This document shows, in pieces, positions 36,649 to 47,025 of a stretch of 64,000 nt of DNA (the stretch's first letter is position 1; each line of letters begins with the position of its first letter). Below the pieces are notes generated by a model, which was given only the letters and a program-made list of their open reading frames with translations, was not told the DNA's origin and did no database searches. A program made the position numbers and the translations under genes. Origin of the DNA: Pseudoalteromonas ostreae (lineage in GTDB: Bacteria; Pseudomonadota; Gammaproteobacteria; Enterobacterales; Alteromonadaceae); contig NZ_JAGPYN010000022.1 in the NCBI RefSeq assembly GCF_018069805.1, forward strand, positions 1-64,000. Reading direction: 5' to 3'.

Positions 36649-39600
36649 AAATAACCGCAGTGCGCATCCATAACTTAGCCTCGATTGTTGACGCCGAAAT
36701 CGACTTTACCAAAGCACCGTTAAGAGATGCTGGTTTATTTGCCATAACGGGCGACACCGGTGCAGGAAAAAGTACTTTTTTAGATGCGATTTGCTTAGCT
36801 CTTTATACTAAAACAGCTCGTTTGAGAGGTGATAAAGGTAACTTAATAGATTTTAATGGCGACAGTATAAAGTTAAATGATCCACGTAACTTATTACGTA
36901 AAGGAAAATGGGAAGGTTTTGCCGAGGTCGATTTTTTAGGCCAAGATAAACAGCTCTATCGCACGCGCTATACCATTCAACGAACTCATAAAAAAGTAAC
37001 TGGCAAGTTAAAAGTAGCAGAGCACAGCCTCTATACTTTGCCAGACGAAACGCTAATAGCTGATAAAAGCAACACCATAAAAGAAGTCGAAAGTAAAATA
37101 GGGCTCAACTTTGAACAATTCTCGCGGGCGGTATTACTAGCGCAACATGAGTTTGCGGCATTTTTAAAGGCCACGGGTGATGAACGAGCTCAGCTTTTAG
37201 AATGCTTAACTGGCACAGATAAATTTAGCTTGATTGGTAAACGTATTTTTGAGCGCCATAAAGAACAGCTAAATAAACTCGAATTGCTCAAAGCCAGTTT
37301 AGCCAGTTATACCTTACTCACTGACGAAGAACTTGCCGCGAAAACTCAACTACTTGATGATTTAAAACAGCAAATTGAAGATACTACAAACACCTTAGCT
37401 GGCATCGAGCAGGATATAAACTGGTATAAGCAAGCCAATAACTTAGAGCAAGCACTGAATCTAGCACAACAAAATCAACAACAAGCCAGTACAGCGCTTA
37501 AAGCCATTGCAACACAAAGTGAACAGGCTAAACAAGCGCAAAGTGCACTGGAAATTAAAGACAATCGCAATCGTTTTAAAAGCTTAACGGCGCAAAATAA
37601 TGAATTAAATACCAAGGTAAATGATTTAAAGAGTATCGATCACGCGGCACTCATTACTGATCTTGCCAGCGCACTTGAAAAGCACAACAAGAGCTTGCAA
37701 ACAGCGAAACAACAACAAAAAAGCGCAGAACCAATCATTGCTAAAGCGCGTGAGCTCGACAATCAACTTGCGATGCAAACACAAACAATAACCAGCATTA
37801 CAAGGCAAAATGAAAAAGAGCAAAAACAACTTACTCATTTACAGCAGCAATTTAAACAAAGCCAAGCAAGTCATCAACAAGCAAAAAAACATTCCGAGCA
37901 ACATCTGCAATGGCTGAACCAGCACAGTCAACTTAAGCAACTAGCGAGTGATTGGAATTACTATCAGCATAGCTTTAATCAGTTTTTGCACGCTAAGCAG
38001 CAATTTGCAACAATGACTGAGCAAAGTACACAGTTAGCAGCTGAGCTTATACGGCAAAACGAGCAGCTGGAAACACAAACTAAAAAACTGACGCTAAGCG
38101 AACAAACGCTTTTAAGCGAACAACAAAAACTTGATCAACTCAACAAGCAACACGGTCAGTTTAATATTGAGCAATGTGATGCCAAACTTAAAAGTATCGA
38201 TTACTTAAAAGAGCAACGCGAGCGTTACAAACAGTTTAATCAAGAGCTAAAGCAAAGCACGCAACAACAAAGTGTTATTGCAACCAAGCTAAGTCAGGGC
38301 GAGCAAACACAAACAACGCTAACCCAGAACCTTGTAATGCGAGAACAAACGCTTAAACACAGTGAATACGCACTAAATCAAGCTCGCTTGCGTGCCAGCG
38401 AAAGTGTCGAACATTTACGTGCTCAACTTACGCCAAATGAACCTTGTGTGGTATGTGGGGCAACCGAACACCCATTCGCAGATCAGCAATTAACTAACTT
38501 AATCGCTGCTTTTGAAAATGACTATAAAACTGCAAAACAGCACTACGAAAATGCCCTAGCAGAGCTTCACTCGCATCAAACTCAGCATGCAGTGCTCGTT
38601 GCTGAACACACACAACACAGCCAAGCGGTACAGACTGCACAGACTAAACAGCTTGAAATAAAACAGACCATGCAAGCGGCCCGTACTGAACTTAATGACT
38701 TAACCTCAGAGCAATTGGAGGCCAGTTACATTGCGCTCAATGAACAAAAAACACAGTATTATGCAACACAAAAACAACAGCGCAACTTGCAAGAGCAGGT
38801 AAACCAACTGCAAAGTACCTTTAAAAATGAGCAGCAAGCTCAACAACAGTTACATACACGCCACCTTGAACTAAGCAATCAACAAAGCCAGCTCAATAGC
38901 AAGCTAAGTGAGCTAAGCACACAAATTAATGAGCTAACAGCGACCCTTGATTCACAATTTCAAGAGGCTCAATTTTGGCAACAACTGCAAAATAATACGC
39001 TTGATTTAACTGTGTTAAACCAGCAAGTTAAACAATATCAGCACAACCAAGAGCAGCTTGATCAAGCGCAAAAACAACTCGATAGCGCTGACCAACAGAT
39101 GCAGCAGTTTACACCGCTGATCAATGATGCAGAGCAAATCTTAAAAAACCTAAATGATGATTTAGCCAAAGCACAGCAACAACATAGCAGCTCACAATGT
39201 GAGCGCTTAGCGTTATTTAATAATGAACACATTAGTGCTGACGACTACCAAACGAAGCTAGCTGCTCAACAAGAGCAATGCCAAGCACAGCTTCAGGACA
39301 GCCAAAAAGCGCACGATAACGCGATAAAACAACGCGACGAGCACGCGATAACGCTGCAAGGCCTCGAGCAACGGCTACTTGAAAATGCGCAAGAACAAGC
39401 TGACCTCGATACTCGCTATAATCAATGGTTTGCTGAATTTAAAAGCCGCTACAGCGATGCAAGCCACGAACAGGTCACAATTTTACTAACACTAAGTAGC
39501 GATGAAATTAAAACGCATTTAAAGCAACATGAACAATTAGCGCAAGCTTTAATAGATGAAAATGCCGCGTTAAAGCAGCACAAACACGCTTACTTACAGC

Positions 39601-40286
39601 ATCAAAACAGCGATAAACCTAAGCAAAGCCATGCTGAGCTTATTCAACAGTTAGCCAATTTAAACGATCAGCAAGCTGCGCAGCACAAAGCACAGCTTGC
39701 AACCAATACTGTACTTGAGCAGCACAATCAAAACCGTCAGGCGCTGCAAGGCAAACAAACTGAATTGGCAACCTTACAAAAACACGTCGAGCAATGGCAT
39801 GTACTTAATAAAGTCTTGGGTGATGCAACGGGTAAAACCATGCGTAACTTAGCACAAACGCAAACGCTAAAAATATTATTACACTATGCAAACAGCCACT
39901 TGCGAACGTTAAACAAACGCTATGAACTGACTGCTATTGAGCAAACCTTGGATATCGCCATTGTTGATAAGGACATGGCCGATGAGCAACGTTCAGTTAA
40001 TACCTTATCCGGCGGCGAGTCGTTTTTAGTTTCGTTGGCACTTGCGCTGGGCCTTGCATCTTTGTCATCCAATAAAGTAAGTATTAACTCTTTGTTTATT
40101 GACGAAGGCTTTGGTACGTTAGACAGTGAAACATTAAGCATTGCCATGGATGCACTTGATTCATTACAAGCGCAGGGGCGCAAAGTGGGCGTGATCTCCC
40201 ATGTATCTCAAATGACAGAACGGGTTGCTACCCAAGTTCATGTCGCCAAGAAACCTGGTGGCTATTCGACTGTTACAATTATTTAA
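36645..40286 (+). CDS. sbcC: SbcC ATPase subunit
   Basis: 1213 residues, SMC/Rad50-like. Walker A in GDTGAGKST (near residue 35-43), Q-loop AQHEFAAFL, two very long Gln-rich coiled coils, the zinc-hook CVVC near residue 600, the ABC signature LSGGES near 1120 and Walker B/D-loop FIDEGFGTLDSE near 1150. ATP-driven motions of SbcC control the SbcD nuclease. Coiled coils rich in Gln and His are typical of this gene in marine gammaproteobacteria. Translation is coupled to sbcD. Confidence 0.97.
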   Translation: MKITAVRIHNLASIVDAEIDFTKAPLRDAGLFAITGDTGAGKSTFLDAICLALYTKTARLRGDKGNLIDFNGDSIKLNDPRNLLRKGKWEGFAEVDFLGQDKQLYRTRYTIQRTHKKVTGKLKVAEHSLYTLPDETLIADKSNTIKEVESKIGLNFEQFSRAVLLAQHEFAAFLKATGDERAQLLECLTGTDKFSLIGKRIFERHKEQLNKLELLKASLASYTLLTDEELAAKTQLLDDLKQQIEDTTNTLAGIEQDINWYKQANNLEQALNLAQQNQQQASTALKAIATQSEQAKQAQSALEIKDNRNRFKSLTAQNNELNTKVNDLKSIDHAALITDLASALEKHNKSLQTAKQQQKSAEPIIAKARELDNQLAMQTQTITSITRQNEKEQKQLTHLQQQFKQSQASHQQAKKHSEQHLQWLNQHSQLKQLASDWNYYQHSFNQFLHAKQQFATMTEQSTQLAAELIRQNEQLETQTKKLTLSEQTLLSEQQKLDQLNKQHGQFNIEQCDAKLKSIDYLKEQRERYKQFNQELKQSTQQQSVIATKLSQGEQTQTTLTQNLVMREQTLKHSEYALNQARLRASESVEHLRAQLTPNEPCVVCGATEHPFADQQLTNLIAAFENDYKTAKQHYENALAELHSHQTQHAVLVAEHTQHSQAVQTAQTKQLEIKQTMQAARTELNDLTSEQLEASYIALNEQKTQYYATQKQQRNLQEQVNQLQSTFKNEQQAQQQLHTRHLELSNQQSQLNSKLSELSTQINELTATLDSQFQEAQFWQQLQNNTLDLTVLNQQVKQYQHNQEQLDQAQKQLDSADQQMQQFTPLINDAEQILKNLNDDLAKAQQQHSSSQCERLALFNNEHISADDYQTKLAAQQEQCQAQLQDSQKAHDNAIKQRDEHAITLQGLEQRLLENAQEQADLDTRYNQWFAEFKSRYSDASHEQVTILLTLSSDEIKTHLKQHEQLAQALIDENAALKQHKHAYLQHQNSDKPKQSHAELIQQLANLNDQQAAQHKAQLATNTVLEQHNQNRQALQGKQTELATLQKHVEQWHVLNKVLGDATGKTMRNLAQTQTLKILLHYANSHLRTLNKRYELTAIEQTLDIAIVDKDMADEQRSVNTLSGGESFLVSLALALGLASLSSNKVSINSLFIDEGFGTLDSETLSIAMDALDSLQAQGRKVGVISHVSQMTERVATQVHVAKKPGGYSTVTII

Positions 40287-40295
40287 GGAATAGTA

Positions 40296-40961
40296 ATGCC
40301 AACATTTACACAAGACGAAGCAACGCAGTATGATTCTCGCATCCCTCGTTTAGTACCGGGGTATGAATTGCTGCACAGCAGCACCGCAGCGCAACTACAA
40401 GCAACGCTCGGCGGTGAAGCGCATATTTTGGTGGTAGGCGCTGGTACAGGTAAAGAAATAGCACAACTTGCAGCCCTGCAGCCTAAATGGCATTTCACTG
40501 CCCAAGATATCTCGCAGGACATGCTCGATATAGCAAAGCAACGATTTATTGAACTTGGGATCAGTGAGCGGGTTACTTTTCACTTAGGCTCGCCATCTGA
40601 GCTGAAACAGCAAGCGGATGCCGCATTATGCTTATTGGTGATGCACTTTGTGGCAGATAACGGCGATAAAAAAGCCATGTTGCAAGCAATTAGCACACAG
40701 CTAAAAGTGCATGGGCAATTATATTTAGCCGATTTAATGCGTCCAGAAACACTGTTTGAGCGTGATGCCCAATTGATACTCAGCAAACAATTAGGCTTAA
40801 CGGAAACAGGGGTAGAGCGCATGCAGCATAATTTTGAGCATGAGTTTTTCCCACTGGATAGAATTCGCCTTGCCGATTTACTTGATGAAACAGGCTTCAA
40901 TAGTGGCAAGTTGTATTTTAAAACACTTGGTTTTAGTGGTTATGTGGCACAAAAACGCTAA
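40296..40961 (+). CDS. Class I SAM-dependent methyltransferase
   Basis: 221 residues. SAM-binding motif I VVGAGTGKEI near residue 48, motif II ending in TAQDISQDML, and a post-motif segment ADAALCLLVMHF typical of small-molecule methyltransferases of the UbiE/Tam type. It begins 9 bases after sbcC, with AAGGAAT as ribosome site, so it is probably the third gene of the sbcDC transcript. Substrate unknown; no sign of DNA or rRNA specificity. Confidence 0.88.
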   Translation: MPTFTQDEATQYDSRIPRLVPGYELLHSSTAAQLQATLGGEAHILVVGAGTGKEIAQLAALQPKWHFTAQDISQDMLDIAKQRFIELGISERVTFHLGSPSELKQQADAALCLLVMHFVADNGDKKAMLQAISTQLKVHGQLYLADLMRPETLFERDAQLILSKQLGLTETGVERMQHNFEHEFFPLDRIRLADLLDETGFNSGKLYFKTLGFSGYVAQKR

Positions 40962-41026
40962 ACGAAACGAATAATTTACCTTTCACAATGCTCTATTACT
41001 ACTTAGACATGCATTAAGGAATTTTT

Positions 41027-41059
41027 AAAACCGTTTACCCAACACTGGTTTACGGTTTT
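41027..41059 (+). terminator. Probable terminator of the sbcDC-methyltransferase unit
   Basis: AAAACCGTTTACC (41027-41039) and GGTTTACGGTTTT (41047-41059) pair except for two internal T-T positions, followed by AATATTT. It lies 66 bases after the methyltransferase stop. Confidence 0.55.
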
Positions 41060-41197
41060 AATATTTATAACTAACAACGATTTTTAAGCTAAGTATGCGC
41101 TTTTAGCGGTTATCATCTTATTTATCTGTACCTATAAAGTTTGCAATAACAAAAAATAATGGTAGGCTATACATTCATCTTTTACAGGACGTAACTA

Positions 41198-41857
41198 ATG
41201 AAAAAATGGATTTTTATGTTAATCTCCCTCAGTTTAAGCCCGCTATGTAGTGCAACTGCAGTTTACTCTCCTTTAAGACAACCGCAATTAGAACAACCCG
41301 ACACAACACTATTCACTCGGTTAGCTGATTTTTGTAATCGCAGAGAAAACATTACAGCATCAATCAATAAACACAGTTTAGCGAACATTATTGAACCGCC
41401 AATAACTGCTGGCTTTTATCTACATTCATATAATAACACGGCAAAACAGACCGCATGGCGCAATTTTTATAAATTACCAGCGCGCTGCAAAACTCAAAAA
41501 AACGCCATCATTAATGCACAATGGTGTACTGAGCATCAACGAGGAAAACGCCAACAGTTTGAGTTATATTGGCAAACAGCTGGCAACTTACAACGTGCAG
41601 AAGTACAGCCTAATGACCATATCTATGAAATTACCCTACCAAAAAAAGGTATGCAATCAATTAGTTTAGCTACCCAAAACGTAAAGTCACTCACTCAAAC
41701 AAGCTTATTACAACATGCATCTTCATTAATGGGGATTGTGTGTATTTGTTTGTTTATTACCGTTGCGATTTTATTTTTTAGTTGGCGACAAGCTAAAAAA
41801 GTAAAGCGGATAGTAATATTGAGCTATGCAAACAAAGCGATTTATGGCAGGGAATAA
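41198..41857 (+). CDS. Hypothetical exported, membrane-anchored protein
   Basis: 219 residues, not recognised. A signal peptide (MKKWIFMLISLSLSPLCSA) is followed by a periplasmic domain with four spaced Cys (FCNRR, ARCKTQ, QWCTEH and one in the C-terminal helix) and a transmembrane helix near residues 178-197 (SLMGIVCICLFITVAILFF) with a short basic cytoplasmic tail. The layout suggests a periplasmic domain tethered by its C-terminus. AGGACG precedes the ATG. No operon partner. Confidence 0.7.
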   Translation: MKKWIFMLISLSLSPLCSATAVYSPLRQPQLEQPDTTLFTRLADFCNRRENITASINKHSLANIIEPPITAGFYLHSYNNTAKQTAWRNFYKLPARCKTQKNAIINAQWCTEHQRGKRQQFELYWQTAGNLQRAEVQPNDHIYEITLPKKGMQSISLATQNVKSLTQTSLLQHASSLMGIVCICLFITVAILFFSWRQAKKVKRIVILSYANKAIYGRE

Positions 41858-41953
41858 CAGCCCTAAATAGATTATTACGAGCAGTAAAGGGAGTTAAGAT
41901 CAAAATTGTCTGGGCTTTGGGTAATTAATCTATTTCCAGCGACTATTGATAAA

Positions 41954-43165
41954 TTAATCGTCAGTCTTTAACTGTTTTGCGCGCTCTTGTGCTGCTATTA
42001 ATTTGGCTGATTTTGGTACTGTTTTTTTCGGAGCTATCGTCGGTTTTTCTTTTGAATTTGGATCCCAACTGGGGTCAAGTGATAAATTAGCAAATGGGTT
42101 AACTATGCTCTGAGCTGAATCTGCTACAGCTTCGCTATTAAGCACTGCTGTAGTCGTTTGTTGTGGTTCTAAATTAGTTGCAAGATCAGCTTCAGCATTT
42201 AGTGTCGCAGGCTGTATTGCTTCTTTAAGCTGTTGTGGCTTTTGACCAGGTAATGGCGCATCAGGATCAAAAATACGCACTTCTGGTTCTTTAAAATCAT
42301 GCTCATTTTTAAAAAGCCGCTGCGTTAGCTCAACTTTTACATTCACATCGTCTGAATTTATCACTTCAGTTTGTGAAGTTGCAATCACTGCTTGCTCTGC
42401 TATAACTGCTTTTTTTGGGGTAACTGTAGGTTCGCTTACAGCGGCCCCAACCCGTACTGAGCCTAGTTTTGATACAGCCGCTTCAGTACTTGAAGCTTCA
42501 TCAGCTATAGGGATTATCGGCGCTGTTTCAACTGCTGCTTTTTTATTAGCCCGTAAGCGCAGCAGCAACATTGCAGCTAATAATAAAACCACTAACAACA
42601 ATAAACTTGGCATTAATAACGAAACCGGCTCAGTACGCACTAGCTCTGGGGCTGTTACCTTTATCGTTACAGGTTCGCTTGTTATTACTGCTTCAGGTGT
42701 AACGTCAACTACATCATTGTTTTGCCCAAGCGGCTGCTCGACTGTAATTACTGCGTTACTATTTTGCTCAACTTGCGTACTTTCGACATTTTCGACATTT
42801 TCGACAATTACAGACGCCTCCCTTTGAACTTCTACAGGGTCACTTTTGGCTACTGACGGATTACTGTCAAGGGGGTTTACAGTCGAGCTTTGCGTCTCTA
42901 AAACAGATTTTACTTTATCGTCATCGTGAGTTTCTGGCGCAACCACTACAGGTACTGGTTGCGCTTGAGTGGCTGGAGGTGGGTTACTGCAGTTGTTTTT
43001 ATAATCTTTTGCTGCATTTCGATAACTACGGCTACTAGTATTATCGCTGTATTGTTGCATTTGTTGTTTATATAAAATGCACATAGCTTCACTGTATTTA
43101 GCAAAGCTATTGAAACTGCAAGTAAGTAAGATAAAAAGGCTTAGCCGAAATAAATAAGTAACCAT
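41954..43165 (-). CDS. Hypothetical exported protein with central membrane helix
   Basis: 403 residues from ATG 43165 (MVTYLFRLSL); a TTG five codons earlier would cut into the signal peptide. Signal sequence to about residue 22, a short Cys-containing N-terminal domain (AMCILYKQQM, KNNCSNPP), a Pro/Val/Glu-rich linker, a strong helix (LLMPSLLLLVVLLLAAMLLL near 185-205), then a long charged cytoplasmic region. The linker contains three tandem 9-bp units read as VENVEN (42785-42812) and copy 4 of the 17-bp dyad. The layout loosely recalls FimV-like polar proteins, but I see no LysM or TPR motif, so no function is assigned. Confidence 0.68.
   Translation of the reverse strand: MVTYLFRLSLFILLTCSFNSFAKYSEAMCILYKQQMQQYSDNTSSRSYRNAAKDYKNNCSNPPPATQAQPVPVVVAPETHDDDKVKSVLETQSSTVNPLDSNPSVAKSDPVEVQREASVIVENVENVESTQVEQNSNAVITVEQPLGQNNDVVDVTPEAVITSEPVTIKVTAPELVRTEPVSLLMPSLLLLVVLLLAAMLLLRLRANKKAAVETAPIIPIADEASSTEAAVSKLGSVRVGAAVSEPTVTPKKAVIAEQAVIATSQTEVINSDDVNVKVELTQRLFKNEHDFKEPEVRIFDPDAPLPGQKPQQLKEAIQPATLNAEADLATNLEPQQTTTAVLNSEAVADSAQSIVNPFANLSLDPSWDPNSKEKPTIAPKKTVPKSAKLIAAQERAKQLKTDD
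42865..42881 (-). repeat. TGTAAACCCCCTTTACA dyad, copy 4 (one mismatch), inside a gene
   Basis: Minus strand TGTAAACCCCCTTGACA. It lies in the coding strand and reads V-N-P-L-D, the same frame as the copy inside sbcD (V-N-P-L-Y). Confidence 0.75.
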
Positions 43166-43241
43166 AGTTCTATTAAGCAAAATAACACAATAATTTAAGT
43201 TTAATAGTACTACAGCAATTTATCTAGCTTCGTTTAATAAG

Positions 43242-44705
43242 TCACTCTATTACCATCAAGGTACGGTATTCATCGTAAGCAAATTGATCTGTCATGCCGC
43301 TGATAAAATCTTGAATAAATCGACAGCGATAATAAAACTCATAAGCGAGTACATGATCGGGCTCTGCTTGCATTGTTTCAATAGCTTGTAAATAGCTGTT
43401 TAAATGCTTTTTCGAAAGCTTTTTAAGCAACCGTGTTTCAATTAAAAAGCGACTATCCCCTTTGATCACCCGTTTAAAGTCATCATGACTTAGCAGCAGT
43501 AATGGCTTATAACAATCAAGTAATCCATTAATAATACGATAGCCCTGCAATTCAAGTTTACCGACTTCCTTATGTGAAAACACATACTCAAATGCCACTT
43601 GTTTCAAAGTGCTGGTTATAGCGTGTAAATGACTGCGATCTTCTAACAAAGCTTGATTAAAATCACCATGATAAACCGCTGCAATATTATCTATAAAACG
43701 TTTGGCGGCATAATTAACCAGCGGATGAAGTAGAGTTACCCGTAAATAAATAAAGAATTCGCTATTAAAGTTATAAGGCTGCTGAGTGGCCTTATCAAAG
43801 GCATAGTTTACTGCTTTTTCAACCACCTGCTGATGTTCTGCACCATCAATAGTAAGATTAGTTAACATTTTTTGATAGTGCTGTTTGAGTTTATCGCATA
43901 ATAATTCAACAGTAATGATGCCCTTTTCCACGGCATCTTCAATATCAGCTAAGCAATATGAAATATCATCAGCCGCTTCCATTATATAACTGGCGGGGTG
44001 TCGGCATTGTGGCTCTATGAATAGCTCTTTTTGCAATCTTTCAACAAAGTTTTTTTCACTGTAGTAAAAGCCTACTTTTTTCATCAAATAATTTTTAGTT
44101 CGTGGTATATCTTCTTTGGCCATATTTGCCGGACGCGTGTATTTTAAAATACCAGCCGTTTGACTATAGGTTAAATTAAGTGATAACAACGAGTGTACAA
44201 TACGAATACCTTGCGCATTACCTTCAAAATTACAAATATCTTGTGCTAAATGTTTAAATATTAAGCCAATTCCCGTGTGTGGATCGGCGCAGCGCTGTGG
44301 GGTAAGCGTTGCTAAATTTGCGTTAAACCAATGGTTAATCGCTGCTTCACCAAAATGACCAAACGGTGGATTACCTATATCGTGCATCAAGCAGGCCATT
44401 TCAACCAGACTTTCTAGCGGCCTCTCAAGCCCTGTTAGGCCATATTCAGCTTGTTGTTTGGCCGTTAAATTCGCAAAGATGCGTTGCACTATAAAACGCC
44501 CAACTTGTTGTACTTCGAGGGAGTGAGTTAACCGCGAGCGTACCGCAGCATTGCGCTCCAACGGAAACACTTGCGTTTTTTGTTGTAAGCGGCGAATTGC
44601 AGCACTATTGATGATACGGCCACGATCGCTTTCTAACGCCATCTGTAAATTAGGGGTTGAGCGCAGCTCACGCGCTGACGTTATTTTTTTGCTGAAATCG
44701 ATCAT
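43242..44705 (-). CDS. dgt: Deoxyguanosinetriphosphate triphosphohydrolase-like protein
   Basis: 487 residues of the HD superfamily. The metal-binding residues are visible in RLTHSLEVQQVG (near residue 60-70), MHDIGNPPFGHFGE (near 100-113) and the later EAADDISYCLADIEDA. Members hydrolyse dNTPs to the deoxynucleoside and triphosphate, adjusting nucleotide pools and limiting phage replication. Length matches the roughly 500-residue Dgt type 1. It is flanked by its own leader and not in an evident operon. Specificity for dGTP over other dNTPs cannot be read from sequence. Confidence 0.92.
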   Translation of the reverse strand: MIDFSKKITSARELRSTPNLQMALESDRGRIINSAAIRRLQQKTQVFPLERNAAVRSRLTHSLEVQQVGRFIVQRIFANLTAKQQAEYGLTGLERPLESLVEMACLMHDIGNPPFGHFGEAAINHWFNANLATLTPQRCADPHTGIGLIFKHLAQDICNFEGNAQGIRIVHSLLSLNLTYSQTAGILKYTRPANMAKEDIPRTKNYLMKKVGFYYSEKNFVERLQKELFIEPQCRHPASYIMEAADDISYCLADIEDAVEKGIITVELLCDKLKQHYQKMLTNLTIDGAEHQQVVEKAVNYAFDKATQQPYNFNSEFFIYLRVTLLHPLVNYAAKRFIDNIAAVYHGDFNQALLEDRSHLHAITSTLKQVAFEYVFSHKEVGKLELQGYRIINGLLDCYKPLLLLSHDDFKRVIKGDSRFLIETRLLKKLSKKHLNSYLQAIETMQAEPDHVLAYEFYYRCRFIQDFISGMTDQFAYDEYRTLMVIE

Positions 44706-44900
44706 AGACGCTCCTTTTATTGTCTACTTTTAATCTAACAGCTTGTTTACAAAATTAATATCCATGACTGCTGTTCGCGCATAAATTTATCTACTAACAA
44801 TTATCACGATCATACAATAGCGCTACACTGCATATTGAACACAAGTACAACGTAACTTATTTTCTGATTACCAATAATGCCCAACAAAGGTAGTAATATA

Positions 44901-46112
44901 ATGAAGCCTATTTTAAGTTTTCTGTTATTAGCATTACTCACTTATAACTCTTTTAGTCACGCTAAAGACGATAAAAACTCTGTAAGTAATACCGTAGTAC
45001 TTGTTTCTCTTGATGGATTCCGCTGGGACTACATCGAAAAACACGGAGCTAAAAATTTAGCCTCAATAGCAAAATCGGGAGTTCGCGCTACTAAAATGCG
45101 CCCAGTATATCCGACTAAAACGTTTCCTAATCATATATCTATTATTACTGGTTTATTGCCAATTAATCATGGCGTTGTAGATAACCGCTTTTGCGATACA
45201 CAAAGAAATGAATGCTATAGCATGGGAAAAGGGAAAGACGACAGCACATGGTTCAACGGCATTCCACTGTGGAATTTAGCGTCGATGCAGGGATTAAAAT
45301 CAGCCGCTTATTTTTGGCCCGAATCAGATGCGCGATTTAATGGCATGCTGCCGGATTACTTTTACCATTATTCAAAACACAGTGATTATCAAAATCGTAT
45401 TGATCAAATTATTCAATGGCTAACATTGCCAGCAGCACAGCGTCCGCAATTAGTTGTTAGTTATTTTTCACTGGTAGATAGTATGGGCCATGAATATGGG
45501 CCTGATGCGGAGCAAACCAAGCAAGCGGTAAAAGAAGTAGATGCATTAATGGGACAATTACAGCAACGCCTTAATGAACTAGAGCAAAATGTTAACTTAG
45601 TGATTGTCTCCGACCATGGTATGAGTACCGTTGAGCCAAACCAAAGTATTGCTATCAGCAGCTTACCGAAAGACGACAAGTTTATGGTTAAAAATACCGG
45701 ACCGAGAGTATTGCTCTATGCTAATAAAGGCACGACAAAAGCTGAGATCACAGCATATAAACAACACTTAACGAAAGCAGCAAAAGGGCGCTATACCGTG
45801 CTAAGTGATGAACAACGTAAGCTTTATCACTATGCTAACAATGGCCGAACTGGTGATATTATTTTACAAACCACAGCACCAAGAAGCTTTGCTGATACCG
45901 ATAAAGTAAGCTATTTAGGTACCCATGGCTATGCGTATAGCGAAGATATGGCGGCAACCTTTATTGCCAATGGCCCGGCATTTAAAAACTCATTGGTAAT
46001 CGATGAAGTAAATAATTTAGATATATATCCACTTATTGCCAAAGTATTGGGAATTAAAGTGCTCAATGCAATCGATGGCGATGGTGCAACACTTTGGCCA
46101 GCTTTAAACTAA
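44901..46112 (+). CDS. Exported nucleotide pyrophosphatase/phosphodiesterase-family enzyme
   Basis: 403 residues from ATG 44901 (MKPILSFLLL), which begins a signal peptide; the frame extends 8 codons further upstream without a better site. Alkaline-phosphatase superfamily, NPP type: first metal Asp in VSLDGFRWDYI, Thr nucleophile in YPTKTFPNH (near residue 74), GLLPINHGVVDN, then DSMGHEYGPD and VSDHGMSTV with the remaining metal ligands, and a final His in GTHGYAY. Such enzymes cut phosphodiester or pyrophosphate bonds of nucleotides in the periplasm, probably for phosphate or nucleoside scavenging. Confidence 0.92.
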   Translation: MKPILSFLLLALLTYNSFSHAKDDKNSVSNTVVLVSLDGFRWDYIEKHGAKNLASIAKSGVRATKMRPVYPTKTFPNHISIITGLLPINHGVVDNRFCDTQRNECYSMGKGKDDSTWFNGIPLWNLASMQGLKSAAYFWPESDARFNGMLPDYFYHYSKHSDYQNRIDQIIQWLTLPAAQRPQLVVSYFSLVDSMGHEYGPDAEQTKQAVKEVDALMGQLQQRLNELEQNVNLVIVSDHGMSTVEPNQSIAISSLPKDDKFMVKNTGPRVLLYANKGTTKAEITAYKQHLTKAAKGRYTVLSDEQRKLYHYANNGRTGDIILQTTAPRSFADTDKVSYLGTHGYAYSEDMAATFIANGPAFKNSLVIDEVNNLDIYPLIAKVLGIKVLNAIDGDGATLWPALN

Positions 46113-46170
46113 CTAAGCTGATCTTTGGGTAATAAATCTATCATAATTAGGTTTGGTTTAATTAAATAAT

Positions 46171-46191
46171 AAAAAGAGCGCAAATGCGCTC
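46171..46191 (-). terminator. Terminator of the metalloprotease gene
   Basis: GAGCGCA (46176-46182) and TGCGCTC (46185-46191) pair; on the minus strand five T follow. It lies 33 bases after the protease stop codon. Confidence 0.85.
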
Positions 46192-46223
46192 AAAAGGGAA
46201 AAAATGTTCACTAAAAATAAACG

Positions 46224-46967
46224 CTATTTAAAGTTAGCAATACTGTCTTTAGTGGCATTTACTGTACGCCATGCAAACGACTCACCTGTTACACCGTAAG
46301 GAATACCATTAACACTCCAGTTCGGGTTAGAAAAGTAATCGTATTGCGTGGCACTACCAAATACATGAGGGTACGCCATAATACTGGCAAACTGATTTTG
46401 TACGCCATGGCCCATACCATCAACATAAACACCACCTGATGTATCACCTTGCTTACGAGAGTGTGCTAAGCCTTGATTGTGGCCTAATTCATGTACAAAG
46501 GTTGTTGCTCCACAATCTACCGCTGTAATACTGTACATACTGTTGTTTGACGAGCTGTATAAATTACCATTACTGCCATTACCAACCCATGCAATACCAC
46601 ACGAAATTAAGTTACTGCCCGCACTTTGACCAGTGCCAAGTACCGCGACCATATCAGCCCCCCAGCTATTACGTAAGCCTTGAATATAACTACTGTTAGT
46701 GACTGAGTTTAACCAGCTACTTGAAGGTGTAATCGCATGATTACCTAAGTTTTCGCTACCTACTAAACGCAGCGCAATATCAATACCATTTTGACTATAA
46801 ACCTGATTACTAAAGGCAATATACTGGTTAATTTTAGTATTAATGTTTGCAGTGGCAGCCGCCGCTTGATCTGTATATAAAATCGCAATGTCGATTGTCG
46901 CGGCTTGGCTAGTTGCTGTCATAGCTAATGCACAAAATGCAGCTAAGGTAGTTAGTCGTTTATTCAT
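46224..46967 (-). CDS. Secreted M12B-like zinc metalloprotease
   Basis: 247 residues with a signal peptide (cut after ATSQA). Extended zinc motif HELGHNQGLAH near residue 158 (HExxHxxGxxH) and a downstream Met-turn segment FASIMAYPH, together the metzincin signature. Three Cys fit disulfide use outside the cell. Unlike most secreted metalloproteases it carries no long propeptide; the gene 58 bases upstream encodes a protein that resembles one. Probably an extracellular or periplasmic protease with its own terminator. Confidence 0.9.
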   Translation of the reverse strand: MNKRLTTLAAFCALAMTATSQAATIDIAILYTDQAAAATANINTKINQYIAFSNQVYSQNGIDIALRLVGSENLGNHAITPSSSWLNSVTNSSYIQGLRNSWGADMVAVLGTGQSAGSNLISCGIAWVGNGSNGNLYSSSNNSMYSITAVDCGATTFVHELGHNQGLAHSRKQGDTSGGVYVDGMGHGVQNQFASIMAYPHVFGSATQYDYFSNPNWSVNGIPYGVTGESFAWRTVNATKDSIANFK

Positions 46968-47025
46968 ATTAGTTCCTTTTTGCTTGTGTTTATTGCCTTA
47001 TAAAAATTTTTTTTTTGCTAAATTT